Shown: one piece after another, positions 7,556 to 15,339 of the stretch
How positions within the stretch are numbered: the first letter of the stretch is position 1
Layout: each line of letters starts with the position of its first letter
NCBI RefSeq assembly: GCF_900112775.1
Contig: NZ_FOYZ01000010.1
Span: 62,001 to 126,000, forward strand
From: Anaeromicropila populeti
GTDB lineage: Bacteria; Bacillota; Clostridia; Lachnospirales; Lachnospiraceae
DNA length: 64,000 nucleotides
Direction: 5' to 3'
Made by a program: the position numbers and the translations under genes
The notes under the pieces: generated by a model
What the model was told of the DNA's origin: nothing
Databases searched by the model: none
The model's input: only the letters and a program-made list of their open reading frames with translations

Positions 7556-9073
7556 TCATAACAGATTATTTTTTGATGGCAGGTAATAATAAATTTCAAG
7601 ACTTCCCGTCTTTTTCTGAAAAATAATGTGACGTACCATTCTTTTTAATAGTTCATTTTTTTTGGCGAAGCCCAAAGCCTCTTCATAGAAAAAGGAGTGA
7701 TTCAGGTAAATAGATGCAGGTACAGCATCAACCGTTGCTTGTATTGAGCTTTCTGAGGAAGGAATGGTAGTAAGTAAATGTTCTTTTTCTTCGAGAATCA
7801 ACTGTTTATTTCTTTTATACTCCTCTAAGGAGTCGATTCCATGAATATAGGCATCTTTAATCCGTTGCTCTCTAACTCGCAGCTTATCCAACTGGGTATC
7901 CAGAAGCAATGGCCGGTCTGGATAAAATTCTTTTGAGCCGTGAGAACGGCAATAATTAACAATATGATTGTATAACACTGTTTGTAATGACTGTAATACG
8001 GCGTGTTCCAGCTTTGTGTCTGAAATGCTATGAGAAACAAGACATTTTCCTTTAGTATAACCATAGCACTGGAAATTCCAGTGTAATTTGCTCAAATTAG
8101 GATGTTTATTTATACGAGAACAAGCAGATAAGCTGCGGCCGCAGTTTGAGCATTTTAAAAGACCACTGAGCCAGTGTTTATATGTAACAGAGGGACGGGC
8201 ATTTACTGTGTGACATTCTTTCTTGTAACGCTCCTGAGCTGCATAGAAAAGAGACGGTTCAATAATTGCCTCATGCTGGCCATCTGCTACAATCCATTCG
8301 CTTTCATCCTTTATCCTATGGGTTTCGTTTTCCGTTCTATTCCAACGGATTTTCCCAATATATGTTGGATTCTGAATGATATATGCAATGGAACGCTTTT
8401 CAAAACTATTATTGTGGTTTGTTTTAAATCCTGCCTGATTCAGATGCTGTGCAATTTGAAAAAGAGACATTTGCTCATGCACATATAAGTAAAAAATAAG
8501 TTTAATAATTTCAGCTTGGGCGGGAACAATAGAGGGAGCTTTCCCAGGCTCTGTCATTACATAACCAAGAGGCGGTTTTGCCTGATATCCACCACGCATA
8601 GCACGCTCGGTCATGCCTCTAGTTACTTCATTAGCAAGATTGTAAGAATAATATTCGTCGTTCCATTCAATGATTAATTCAATGAGCCGGCCAAACATAC
8701 CTTCTACAATCGGTTCAGAAATACTAATTACATCAATGTTGCATTTTTTTCTCAAAATACCTTTGTAAAAGGTGCTTTCATCTTGATTTCTGGCAAATCT
8801 AGAGAATTTCCAGACCAAAACAACATCAAAGGGCTTTGGTTTTGTTTTTGCTAATGCAATCATATTCTGAAATGCAGGCCTTTTTTCAGCACGTTTACCG
8901 CTGATGCCCTGTTCTTCCATAAAAATAAATTCTTCTTTTACCATGTAATGGTGTTCTTTTGCATAGTTTAATAATTCCCTCTTTTGGGCATCTGGAGATA
9001 AATCAATCTGCATATCGGTAGAAACCCGAATGTAAAGAGCTGCAATTTGTTTCTTATCAGATGTTTGAATCAT
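7556..9073 (-). CDS. large serine recombinase of element A
   Basis: About 505 residues. An N-terminal resolvase domain has the YIRVS motif containing the nucleophilic serine (about S18), then LVWKFSRFARN. A recombinase domain follows (GYVMTEPGKAP, IIQNPTYIGKIRWNR), then a zinc ribbon beginning LLKCSNCGRSL, and a C-terminal region with coiled-coil character. It belongs to the SpoIVCA/TnpX group that integrates and excises DNA at short cores. The ATG at 9073 has AGGAGG upstream; the frame extends 16 codons further without one. The stop codon lies 7 bp from the left boundary, so the gene sits at the extreme edge of the element. Confidence 0.9.
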   Translation of the reverse strand: MIQTSDKKQIAALYIRVSTDMQIDLSPDAQKRELLNYAKEHHYMVKEEFIFMEEQGISGKRAEKRPAFQNMIALAKTKPKPFDVVLVWKFSRFARNQDESTFYKGILRKKCNIDVISISEPIVEGMFGRLIELIIEWNDEYYSYNLANEVTRGMTERAMRGGYQAKPPLGYVMTEPGKAPSIVPAQAEIIKLIFYLYVHEQMSLFQIAQHLNQAGFKTNHNNSFEKRSIAYIIQNPTYIGKIRWNRTENETHRIKDESEWIVADGQHEAIIEPSLFYAAQERYKKECHTVNARPSVTYKHWLSGLLKCSNCGRSLSACSRINKHPNLSKLHWNFQCYGYTKGKCLVSHSISDTKLEHAVLQSLQTVLYNHIVNYCRSHGSKEFYPDRPLLLDTQLDKLRVREQRIKDAYIHGIDSLEEYKRNKQLILEEKEHLLTTIPSSESSIQATVDAVPASIYLNHSFFYEEALGFAKKNELLKRMVRHIIFQKKTGSLEIYYYLPSKNNLL

Positions 9074-9122
9074 GCAATAAACGACCTCCTGTAGAATATC
9101 TTTTTGGGAGAAACATTTCATT

Positions 9123-9995
9123 TTAAAGCTTGTGGAGTTTATCTGTTATTTTCTTTCCAGTTGGAGTAACGGCAAGGCCGCCTTTTCCCGTTTCCTTTAA
9201 TTCTTTTGGCATTATTCTTCCGATTTCACCCATGGCATCAATGACTTCGTCAGGAGGAATGCGGCTTTCAATCCCTGCAAGTGCAAGGTCTGCTGATGAA
9301 ATAGCATTGACTGCACCAATTACATTTCGTTTTATACAAGGAATCTCAACTAATCCAGCAACAGGATCACAAGTAAGTCCTAATAAATTTTTTAAGGCTA
9401 TTGCACAGGCATGTGCAGACATGTAAGAACTGCCTCCTTTTAAATAAGCAACAGCACCAGCAGCCATAGCACTGGCCGAACCAATTTCTGCCTGACAACC
9501 ACCTTCGGCACCTGAAATAGAAGCTCTCCCAGCGATGACCATGCCAATTCCACTAGCAACATACAAAGCTTCAGCTATTTTTTGATCACTTAGTTGAAAA
9601 TGCTTTTGACAGGTAATGAGTACAGCAGGAAGAACACCGCAGGAACCAGCAGTAGGTGCAGCAACAATTCTTCTCATGCAAGCGTTGGATTCACCCATTT
9701 TAATCGCTCGTTCCATAACCTCACCCATAAAAGTACCACTAACGCAGCTGCCACGGGCAATGTAGTCGTGAAGCTTTGCACCATCGCCACCAACTAACAA
9801 ACTAGAGGAACGACGGTTTTTATCATAACTGTTGTCTGCATTTTTCATTGCTTCATACATAGTTAACATGGTGGAAAAAGAGTCTTCTCTAGAAGTCTGT
9901 CTTTCTCTACAGTCATGTTCCAGAATTATTTCCCAGAACTGCTTGTTTTGTTCTTCTGCTTTTTTCAAAATGACGTCTAACGAACCTAATTCCAT
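9123..9995 (-). CDS. sdaAA: L-serine dehydratase, iron-sulfur-dependent, alpha subunit
   Basis: About 290 residues. With the beta subunit it deaminates L-serine to pyruvate and ammonia using an oxygen-sensitive [4Fe-4S] cluster. Conserved cysteine-bearing blocks are AAPTAGSCGVLPA, EGGCQAEIGSASAMAAGA and LTCDPVAGLVEIPC. The ATG at 9995 has GGAGG upstream, and that site lies inside the end of sdaAB, giving tight translational coupling. It lies inside element A, whereas sdaA genes are normally ordinary chromosomal genes. Confidence 0.92.
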   Translation of the reverse strand: MELGSLDVILKKAEEQNKQFWEIILEHDCRERQTSREDSFSTMLTMYEAMKNADNSYDKNRRSSSLLVGGDGAKLHDYIARGSCVSGTFMGEVMERAIKMGESNACMRRIVAAPTAGSCGVLPAVLITCQKHFQLSDQKIAEALYVASGIGMVIAGRASISGAEGGCQAEIGSASAMAAGAVAYLKGGSSYMSAHACAIALKNLLGLTCDPVAGLVEIPCIKRNVIGAVNAISSADLALAGIESRIPPDEVIDAMGEIGRIMPKELKETGKGGLAVTPTGKKITDKLHKL

Positions 9996-9997
9996 AT

Positions 9998-10663
9998 TCA
10001 ATCCTCCAAACTCAGATAAGTAACTTTTGCAATTCCTTCAAGATGTTCCAGCCACTTAATGGATTCCAAAGGAATTTCCTGATCACATTCAATTACCATA
10101 ACTGCATTGCCGCCTCTTCCATCTCGATAAAGCTGCATGGCAGCAATATTGACAGATTTATGTCCCAGCATAGAGGTTACTTCGGTTACATGCCCTGGCT
10201 GATCTAAATTATGTACAATCAGCGTTGGATAGTTTCCAGTAAAGTTTGTATCCAGACCGTCAATCTGACAGATTTTAATACGTCCACCTCCCAACGATTC
10301 TGCAACTACTTCAAGCTTACGTCCGCTGATTCCTATTAGTTGAATTTTAACCGTATTTGGATGTGGATTGCGAAGCCCTTTTCCATTGTAAAAAGAAAAT
10401 TTTAATTGCTTTTCTTCCGCAATTTCAAAACTGTTTGGAATATTTAAGTTATCTTCCTTCATACCAAGAAGACCTGCAACTAAAGCCCGATCGGTACCAT
10501 GCCCTTTGCCAGTTGCTAAAAAAGAACCATATAAAAAGAGATCCGCTGATTGAATTGGTTCACCCATAAGCTTGTGGGATATATATCCAATTCTCACAGC
10601 TCCTGCTGTATGAGAACTGGATGGTCCCACCATAATAGGCCCTACAATATCAAATATATTCAT
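9998..10663 (-). CDS. sdaAB: L-serine dehydratase, iron-sulfur-dependent, beta subunit
   Basis: 221 residues. It opens with DIVGPIMVGPSSSHTAGAVRIG, the serine-dehydratase beta signature whose SSSHT loop helps bind substrate (quoted in two parts: DIVGPIMVGPSSS and HTAGAVRIG). A C-terminal ACT-like domain (about 148-221) starts LIVHNLDQPGHVTEV. AGGAGG precedes the ATG. It is the first gene of a two-gene operon with sdaAA, driven by a recognisable promoter at 10783-10812. Confidence 0.92.
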   Translation of the reverse strand: MNIFDIVGPIMVGPSSSHTAGAVRIGYISHKLMGEPIQSADLFLYGSFLATGKGHGTDRALVAGLLGMKEDNLNIPNSFEIAEEKQLKFSFYNGKGLRNPHPNTVKIQLIGISGRKLEVVAESLGGGRIKICQIDGLDTNFTGNYPTLIVHNLDQPGHVTEVTSMLGHKSVNIAAMQLYRDGRGGNAVMVIECDQEIPLESIKWLEHLEGIAKVTYLSLED

Positions 10664-10738
10664 AGATGTTCCTCCTAGACATTATATGTAATTGGAATGC
10701 TTAATAATACTATAATCTGATTGTTTCTCAAATGAGCC

Positions 10739-10754
10739 ATTCCTATACAGGAAT
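10739..10754. promoter_or_regulatory. palindrome in the sdaAB leader
   Basis: ATTCCT-ATAC-AGGAAT is a 6-bp inverted repeat located between the sda promoter and the sdaAB start. It could be an operator or a small RNA hairpin; nothing in the sequence identifies a regulator. Confidence 0.3.
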
Positions 10755-10782
10755 AAATTATTTTGCAAAATGAACATTTATC

Positions 10783-10812
10783 ATAATAGTATTAAGCACT
10801 ACAAAACGTCAA
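10783..10812 (-). promoter_or_regulatory. promoter of the sdaAB-sdaAA operon
   Basis: On the minus strand TTGACG (10807-10812), an 18-bp spacer and TATTAT (10783-10788). It would give a leader of about 110 nt before sdaAB. Confidence 0.6.
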
Positions 10813-10837
10813 GAGGAAGTTGAGAATTCTTTTTGTA

Positions 10838-10905
10838 TTAAGAAAATTAAGTTATAACTTGTTTTATCATTTAAAAATGCTTGTTATACTTAAGAAAATT
10901 AAGTT
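10838..10905. repeat. 16-bp direct repeat flanking the antiporter 3' end
   Basis: TTAAGAAAATTAAGTT occurs exactly at 10838-10853 and 10890-10905. The second copy contains the stop codon of the antiporter gene. It is AT-rich and could be a trace of local duplication; no terminator structure is obvious between them. Confidence 0.5.
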
Positions 10906-12086
10906 CTAGGTGAGAGTACAATTTCCCCTGATTTCACTAAGGAGACTTTTGCTACGACTGGTCCAATAATAGAGTAAATAAAAGTAGAACATAAAATAAT
11001 TACTCTGATTTGGGAAGCATAATCAGGAACAAGCTGTCCAGCAACAGCAACAAGACCTAAAGCAACACCTGCCTGTGGCATTAAGGTAGGACCTAAATAC
11101 TTGCAGATTTTGTCTTCTTGCTTAGCAAGTTTTCCGCCTGTCCAGGCACCTAACCATTTACCAATAACTCTCATCACTACATAAACTAAGCCGATTATTC
11201 CAATTCCCTTCAATGCGGTAATTTCAAAGCCAGCACCAGATATAACAAAGAACAGCATGTAAATTGGTGGATTAAAGGAATCAGTTATAGAAATAATACC
11301 ATCAATATCATCAAAAATATTTACCAGTACAGCTCCTAGTGACATACAAGCCAATAGTGGTGAACCATGAAGGATAGTTGAAGACCAGTATGTTAATAGA
11401 ATCAATGACACGATAATGCAGATTCTGTTAGATGGTTTCTTAAACCAACGGAACAATAATTTCATAACAATACTAATTGCAGCTCCTAAAATAAAGGAAA
11501 TAACGATTTCATAGATTGGACTTAATATAGACAGTAGTAAATTAAACTCTTTATCTGCTGACATCATATTTACAATGGTAGTAGCGAATCCAAATCCGAT
11601 TAATGCAGTGGCATCATCAATTGCAACAACACTCATTAGCATAGAAGTTAAAGAACCTTTGGCTTTATATTGGTTGATAACCATAATGGTTTGGGCGGGA
11701 GCAGTAGCAGCAGCAATCGCTCCAAGCATAATAGAAAGTTTCAAATCAAAACCTAATATAATAAGCACACTTGTTACTATTATAATTGCAAAACCAGATT
11801 CTGCAATTGCAATTATGATAGGAGCAACTCCAACCTTTCGGAAGTAACTCAGATTAAATTCACTTCCAATAGAAAATGCAATAAATCCCAGTGCTATGTC
11901 TGATATAATAGTAAAATTATCTACCATATCGACAGAAATAATGTTAAAAACAGATGGGCCTAATAAAAGACCGGCAATTAAATAACCAGTCACATTTGGT
12001 AGCTTTATAAACTTAGATAATCTGCCACAAATAATACCAGAAAAAAGTAGAATTGATACATCAAACAATATTTTATTTTCCATCAT
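10899..12086 (-). CDS. CPA2-family sodium/proton antiporter
   Basis: About 395 residues with roughly twelve hydrophobic segments and the Na_H_Exchanger signatures of the CPA2 branch: GIICGRLSKFIKLPNVTGYL near the N-terminus, GFIAFSIGSEF, AAATAPAQTIMV and a double-aspartate-like VVAIDDATALIGF. It lacks a TrkA-N/C regulatory tail. Its start overlaps the end of the PII-like gene by 14 bp, so the two are translationally coupled and the small protein probably regulates the transporter. The start at 12086 has AAAGGGGATG upstream. Confidence 0.85.
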   Translation of the reverse strand: MMENKILFDVSILLFSGIICGRLSKFIKLPNVTGYLIAGLLLGPSVFNIISVDMVDNFTIISDIALGFIAFSIGSEFNLSYFRKVGVAPIIIAIAESGFAIIIVTSVLIILGFDLKLSIMLGAIAAATAPAQTIMVINQYKAKGSLTSMLMSVVAIDDATALIGFGFATTIVNMMSADKEFNLLLSILSPIYEIVISFILGAAISIVMKLLFRWFKKPSNRICIIVSLILLTYWSSTILHGSPLLACMSLGAVLVNIFDDIDGIISITDSFNPPIYMLFFVISGAGFEITALKGIGIIGLVYVVMRVIGKWLGAWTGGKLAKQEDKICKYLGPTLMPQAGVALGLVAVAGQLVPDYASQIRVIILCSTFIYSIIGPVVAKVSLVKSGEIVLSPRT

Positions 12087-12429
12087 CAATCATCCCCTTT
12101 GTAAAGTCTACGGGAAAGCTGAAAACCACACCATTATTGCTTTTTGATAGGTCTCCCACAATTTCTTCAATAGTCTCTACAGCCATTGATAATTGTTCGT
12201 TCCGGATTACCGCAAAAATAATATTGCTGTTTTCTCGTTCCGGATTTAGAAATTTTCTTAATGAAGATAGAAATGGCATTTCGTCTTCCCCGTGCTTTTC
12301 AAATAATATTCTTGCCATTCCCTTGCCTTCAATAACTGTGGCACCTTGGATGCCTCGTTTTGAGAATTCTGCCAGTAATAAATCCAGCTTCTCAGTTTTG
12401 TTTAAAATATAAAATAATAATCTCATCAT
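12073..12429 (-). CDS. PII-like regulatory protein coupled to the antiporter
   Basis: 118 residues with a ferredoxin-like pattern: MRLLFYILNKTEKLDLLLAEF, the GIQGATVIEGKGMA strand-turn that resembles the PII/CutA T-loop base, and IIFAVIRNEQL. GGAGG precedes the ATG. It overlaps the antiporter gene downstream. PII-like proteins encoded beside membrane transporters (for example SbtB with SbtA) bind nucleotides and gate their partner; that role here is inferred from the pairing. Confidence 0.6.
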   Translation of the reverse strand: MMRLLFYILNKTEKLDLLLAEFSKRGIQGATVIEGKGMARILFEKHGEDEMPFLSSLRKFLNPERENSNIIFAVIRNEQLSMAVETIEEIVGDLSKSNNGVVFSFPVDFTKGMIDDGK

Positions 12430-12577
12430 TACTGTACCTCCATTAATAAAGTACTCCTAATTAAGATATTTGTCAAGGAAGCAGCTTGATAAATTCTCAT
12501 TTGTAGTTTAAATTAATAAGATGGAACAAGGACAGGCTCAGAAGCATATACTAAAAAAAACGAACTGAGAGAAAAAA

Positions 12578-12784
12578 TTGGGAAAAGAATTGATTCTTCA
12601 TAATTATATTATTGTAGGTGACAAAGAACCAGTGCTAATCGATACGCTGACAAAGGAAGAACAAGAATTAATCGGTTTTTTGTTAAATGCAGAAGGAATG
12701 GATGCACTGGGATATGTTCCAGCTGAACAAAAGCAATATGAAGCTGAATTAAAGAGACTGGAAAGAAATTGCCAGGGTAAATAA
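12578..12784 (+). CDS. small hypothetical protein
   Basis: 68 residues from a TTG start with no strong ribosome-binding site. It is mostly charged and helical in the second half (KQYEAELKRLERN). It lies 28 bp upstream of the YdjM-like gene on the same strand and inside element A. I do not recognise it. It is the only small ORF of the element not tied to a known pathway, so a role in element biology is possible but unsupported. Confidence 0.45.
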   Translation: MGKELILHNYIIVGDKEPVLIDTLTKEEQELIGFLLNAEGMDALGYVPAEQKQYEAELKRLERNCQGK

Positions 12785-12811
12785 AATACGTAAGAAAAGG
12801 ATACAAGGTAC

Positions 12812-13378
12812 ATGACAGGAGTTACACATAAAATAGGCGGAATTGCTGCTGGGACAATTGCGATTGCAGCTGTTCCTGTGGAAAGAACAGATATTAAAGT
12901 AATTGTTTTAACAGGGGCAGTAGTGGGAAGTCTTCTGCCTGATATCGATCAGCCCCGAAGCACTATAGGGAGAAAATTAAAGGCAGTAAGCTGGGGAATA
13001 GGAGTGTTTCGTTTTTTGTTAAAAATTTCAACTTGTTTGTTGCCAGTAAAAGAAAAGAAATATATACGGGGAGTAGCAGGCCATAGGGGAATTACTCATT
13101 CTTTATTGGCATGTTTTATGGTAATGGGAGCTTTTTACCTATTCAGGCCATGCGTTCCCTTCCAGTCTTATTATGTTGGGCTGGCAGAGGGAGTTATAGT
13201 GGGAATGTGGAGCCATATTTTTTTGGACATGCTTTCCAACGGGGTGCCGCTGTTTACGCCTATTTCCAATAAAAGAATTGTGTTAGCAAGAATAAAAACA
13301 GGTGGAATCAGAGAGTGGCTTGTCCGTGTAATCCTTTTACTGTTGGCAGGAATTCTGGCTGTTCCAAAAGCATTTTAA
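12812..13378 (+). CDS. YdjM-like membrane-bound metal-dependent hydrolase family protein
   Basis: 188 residues. The N-terminus has THKIGGIAAG and SLLPDIDQPRS, the middle HRGITHSLLACF, and the C-terminal half SHIFLDMLSNGVPLFTP. These histidine/aspartate motifs among hydrophobic segments define the YdjM/LexA-regulated membrane-bound hydrolase family. The substrate is unknown. It is the last gene of element A, ending about 25 bp before the right boundary. Confidence 0.8.
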   Translation: MTGVTHKIGGIAAGTIAIAAVPVERTDIKVIVLTGAVVGSLLPDIDQPRSTIGRKLKAVSWGIGVFRFLLKISTCLLPVKEKKYIRGVAGHRGITHSLLACFMVMGAFYLFRPCVPFQSYYVGLAEGVIVGMWSHIFLDMLSNGVPLFTPISNKRIVLARIKTGGIREWLVRVILLLLAGILAVPKAF

Positions 13379-13399
13379 TTGTTATAGGTATTTACTGTC

Positions 13400-13408
13400 T
13401 GGTTGACC
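13400..13408 (+). repeat. right attachment-like core of element A
   Basis: TGGTTGACC, the partner of TGGATGACC at 7541-7549, located where the coding sequence of the SleC-like gene resumes (ACC CAA TGG). Confidence 0.75.
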
Positions 13409-13789
13409 CAATGGGGCTCTAAGTATTTGGGAGATCAGGGCTATAGTGCGATTGATATTATCCGGTATTATTATGGCAATAATATGTTTATAAAAACAGC
13501 TACAGAAGTATCAGGAGTGCCTTCTTCTTGGCCAGGGACAGATTTAAAGGTAGGAACGCGAAGTGATAAAGTTCGTCAGATGCAGCAGCAGTTAAATGTG
13601 ATTACGAAAGGATACCCACTAATTCCAAAATTGGTAGAGGATGGAATTTTTGGAAAGAAGACAGAAGAGGCAGTGAAAAAGTTTCAGGGGGTTTTTGGCC
13701 TGCCGCAAACGGGAATTGTTGATTATCCTACCTGGTATAAAATTTCAGAAATATATGTGGGGGTAAGCAGAATCGCTGAGCTTCAATAA
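13403..13789 (+). CDS. SleC-like spore cortex-lytic protein, 3' part of an interrupted gene
   Basis: The true coding remnant runs from ACC at 13406; the TTG at 13403 only happens to open the frame and has no ribosome-binding site. It encodes TQWGSKYLGDQGYSAIDI and YYYGNN, the end of the lytic domain in SleC-like proteins. A PG_binding_1 domain follows (about residues 50-115 of the fragment: GTRSDKVRQMQQQL, DGIFGKKTEEAVKKFQ, GIVDYPTWYKI). Alone it is probably untranslated. It is the missing C-terminus of the fragment at 6656-7552. Confidence 0.85.
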   Translation: MTQWGSKYLGDQGYSAIDIIRYYYGNNMFIKTATEVSGVPSSWPGTDLKVGTRSDKVRQMQQQLNVITKGYPLIPKLVEDGIFGKKTEEAVKKFQGVFGLPQTGIVDYPTWYKISEIYVGVSRIAELQ

Positions 13790-13800
13790 AAGCTGGAAAA

Positions 13801-13836
13801 GGGCTGCTGCACTATAGAATCATAGTGCACAGCTCT
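13801..13836 (+). terminator. hairpin after the SleC-like 3' part
   Basis: GGGCTG-C-TGCACTAT pairs with ATAGTGCA-CAGCTCT, a long stem with a bulge. The T tract is weak. It would end the transcript of the rejoined gene. Confidence 0.6.
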
Positions 13837-13856
13837 TAGTTATTATATACTATTTC

Positions 13857-14066
13857 TTAACTCTGTTTTAAAGATAAATATTCATTTAACTTGTCAACGA
13901 GAGGGTTTACATCCAAATCATGAACGGCACAAGCATCCTCCAGAGATTCCATCTGGGAAGATGGACAGCCTAGGCAATGCATGCCAAATCTCATTAAAAT
14001 TGGAGCCATTGCAGAATCTATTTGGAGCACTTCTGAGATGAGCATGTCTTTCGTTACTTTTTGCAT
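13857..14066 (-). CDS. DUF1858 domain protein
   Basis: 69 residues, the full length of a stand-alone DUF1858 protein. Diagnostic stretches are KDMLISEVLQID, APILMRFGMHCLGCPSS (with the CxxC) and ESLEDACAVHDLD. The domain also occurs fused to hybrid-cluster and other redox proteins in anaerobes. GGAAAGGAGG precedes the ATG. It sits downstream of the nucleoid-associated-like gene on the same strand. The molecular function is unknown. Confidence 0.85.
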   Translation of the reverse strand: MQKVTKDMLISEVLQIDSAMAPILMRFGMHCLGCPSSQMESLEDACAVHDLDVNPLVDKLNEYLSLKQS

Positions 14067-14105
14067 AATAGAAACCTCCTTTCCAGTTTTACCAACCAGT
14101 TACTA

Positions 14106-15119
14106 TTATTTACTGGTAAGCTGATTAATATTTTTAATCAGCACCGAAATAGTACCATCAGGATTTGTAATAAATTCAACATTTTTCTGGTTTTTATATT
14201 CCTCCATAGGAATATTGATTTCAATTCCTGAATCCGTTACTAAGTATTGCTTTTCAAATTTTTTGATAGTCTGTTGATTTTTAGGACGTACTTCTTCTTT
14301 GTGAACATTGTACTTTTCCAGCTTTTCAGTAAGCTCCTCCTTAATGTCTGGAGCATCGTTATAAATTTTTTCACATATGGTTTCTACGTCTAGATAACCC
14401 TGTTCTGCAAGTTCGTTCTGGATAATACTTTTTGTTTCCATATGCTTTTCAAAATCCTGATCAAAATATTTTTTATTGATTTGTTCAACGGCTTTGGTTA
14501 CGATACCAAGCTTTGTCTTTGGAGACATCTTTGTGTGGCATTGCAAAAATAACTCTGAAAAATAATTGACTTTCTCACCATTAACATCAAATTTCTTCTC
14601 CAATAATAGAATGGACATATCCTCCAAATTAATGACACAGGATTCTGTTAATTTGCCAGATGCAGATGGAAGAGTAGCTGTCTGCTTTACAATATCATTA
14701 TAATTACCCATTGCTTCGTCACAGCCAGTAAGATGTACATAAGTTTCCTTATAATTCATTTTTAAGATGGCAAGATGAAGTGTACTTTCTACCTGAAAGG
14801 TTACCAGTAATAAGTCGGCAGCAGGAATATCAATATTCTGATTCATAATAGCATATAAATGAGAGGCAATGCTCTGGCTGACTGAAATCAGATTTTCTTC
14901 TGCAAAATTTTCTAAAAGAGAATATACAGTAGAAGAATCTTGATCAAAGTGGCAGCTTTTTGCGTCATCGCCAGATATGGTTTTATAAATGTGATTCCGA
15001 ATAAAATCATTGATATCTGGGCTTAACTCAAGTAAAGCGTCCGAAAGAACGGGAATTCCTACCTTTGAATCCAGTATATGTACAATTCCATTCCGGATAA
15101 TAATATCATCACGTTCCAT
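14106..15119 (-). CDS. nucleoid-associated protein, NdpA/YejK-like family
   Basis: About 337 residues beginning MERDDIIIRNGIVHILD, with the pattern of the 37-kDa nucleoid-associated family: YKETYVHLTGCDE, an early GIPVLSD and a central helical region KAVEQINKKYFDQDFEKH. The ATG at 15119 is chosen because AAGGAG precedes it; the frame extends 19 codons upstream without one. Proteins of this family bind DNA or nucleoid-associated partners, but their role in Firmicutes is not established. Confidence 0.7.
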   Translation of the reverse strand: MERDDIIIRNGIVHILDSKVGIPVLSDALLELSPDINDFIRNHIYKTISGDDAKSCHFDQDSSTVYSLLENFAEENLISVSQSIASHLYAIMNQNIDIPAADLLLVTFQVESTLHLAILKMNYKETYVHLTGCDEAMGNYNDIVKQTATLPSASGKLTESCVINLEDMSILLLEKKFDVNGEKVNYFSELFLQCHTKMSPKTKLGIVTKAVEQINKKYFDQDFEKHMETKSIIQNELAEQGYLDVETICEKIYNDAPDIKEELTEKLEKYNVHKEEVRPKNQQTIKKFEKQYLVTDSGIEINIPMEEYKNQKNVEFITNPDGTISVLIKNINQLTSK

Positions 15120-15244
15120 AAAAAATCTCCTTAAAGGTGCTATTTTAGGAAGCACCATGTTCGAATAGAAATTCATATTTTGGTACAGTATTAAGTTATC
15201 ATAGTTAATTTAAGAATTCAAGTACTGTTAGAAAAATCAACTGT

Positions 15245-15306
15245 AAGACAGTCTTAATAGGTGACAAGACAGCAGACTTGACAAATAAGCAAAATGTGCC
15301 ATAATA
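15245..15306 (+). promoter_or_regulatory. nadABC promoter with overlapping GACA repeats
   Basis: TTGACA (15278-15283), 16-bp spacer, CATAAT (15300-15305). Around and upstream of the -35 are repeated GACA half-sites (GACAGTC, GACAAGACA, TTGACA), including the palindrome TAAGACAGTCTTA. NAD operons of Firmicutes are often repressed by NiaR, whose operators contain TGTC/GACA half-sites, so these repeats are operator candidates by inference. Confidence 0.5.
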
Positions 15307-15339
15307 TGTGTTAAAGTCAAATGATTTGAGGAGATTACC

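Larger units (their letters stand above)
7545..13408. mobile_element. element A: 5.86-kb skin-like element inside the SleC-like gene
   Basis: Bounded by a short direct repeat (TGACC, 7545-7549 and 13404-13408) at the exact breakpoint of the interrupted gene. It carries a large serine recombinase whose 3' end abuts the left boundary, sdaAA/sdaAB, a CPA2 antiporter with a PII-like partner, a small ORF and a YdjM-like gene. Recombination between the repeats would remove the DNA and restore the codons TGG ATG ACC CAA in frame. No capsid, tail or conjugation genes are present. This is the organisation of sigK-skin-type intervening elements, and the metabolic cargo is unusual. Confidence 0.8.

Noticed and set aside
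10838-10905. 16-bp repeat as an attachment site
   Set aside because: Both copies lie inside element A only 52 bp apart, not at a gene breakpoint; more likely a local duplication.
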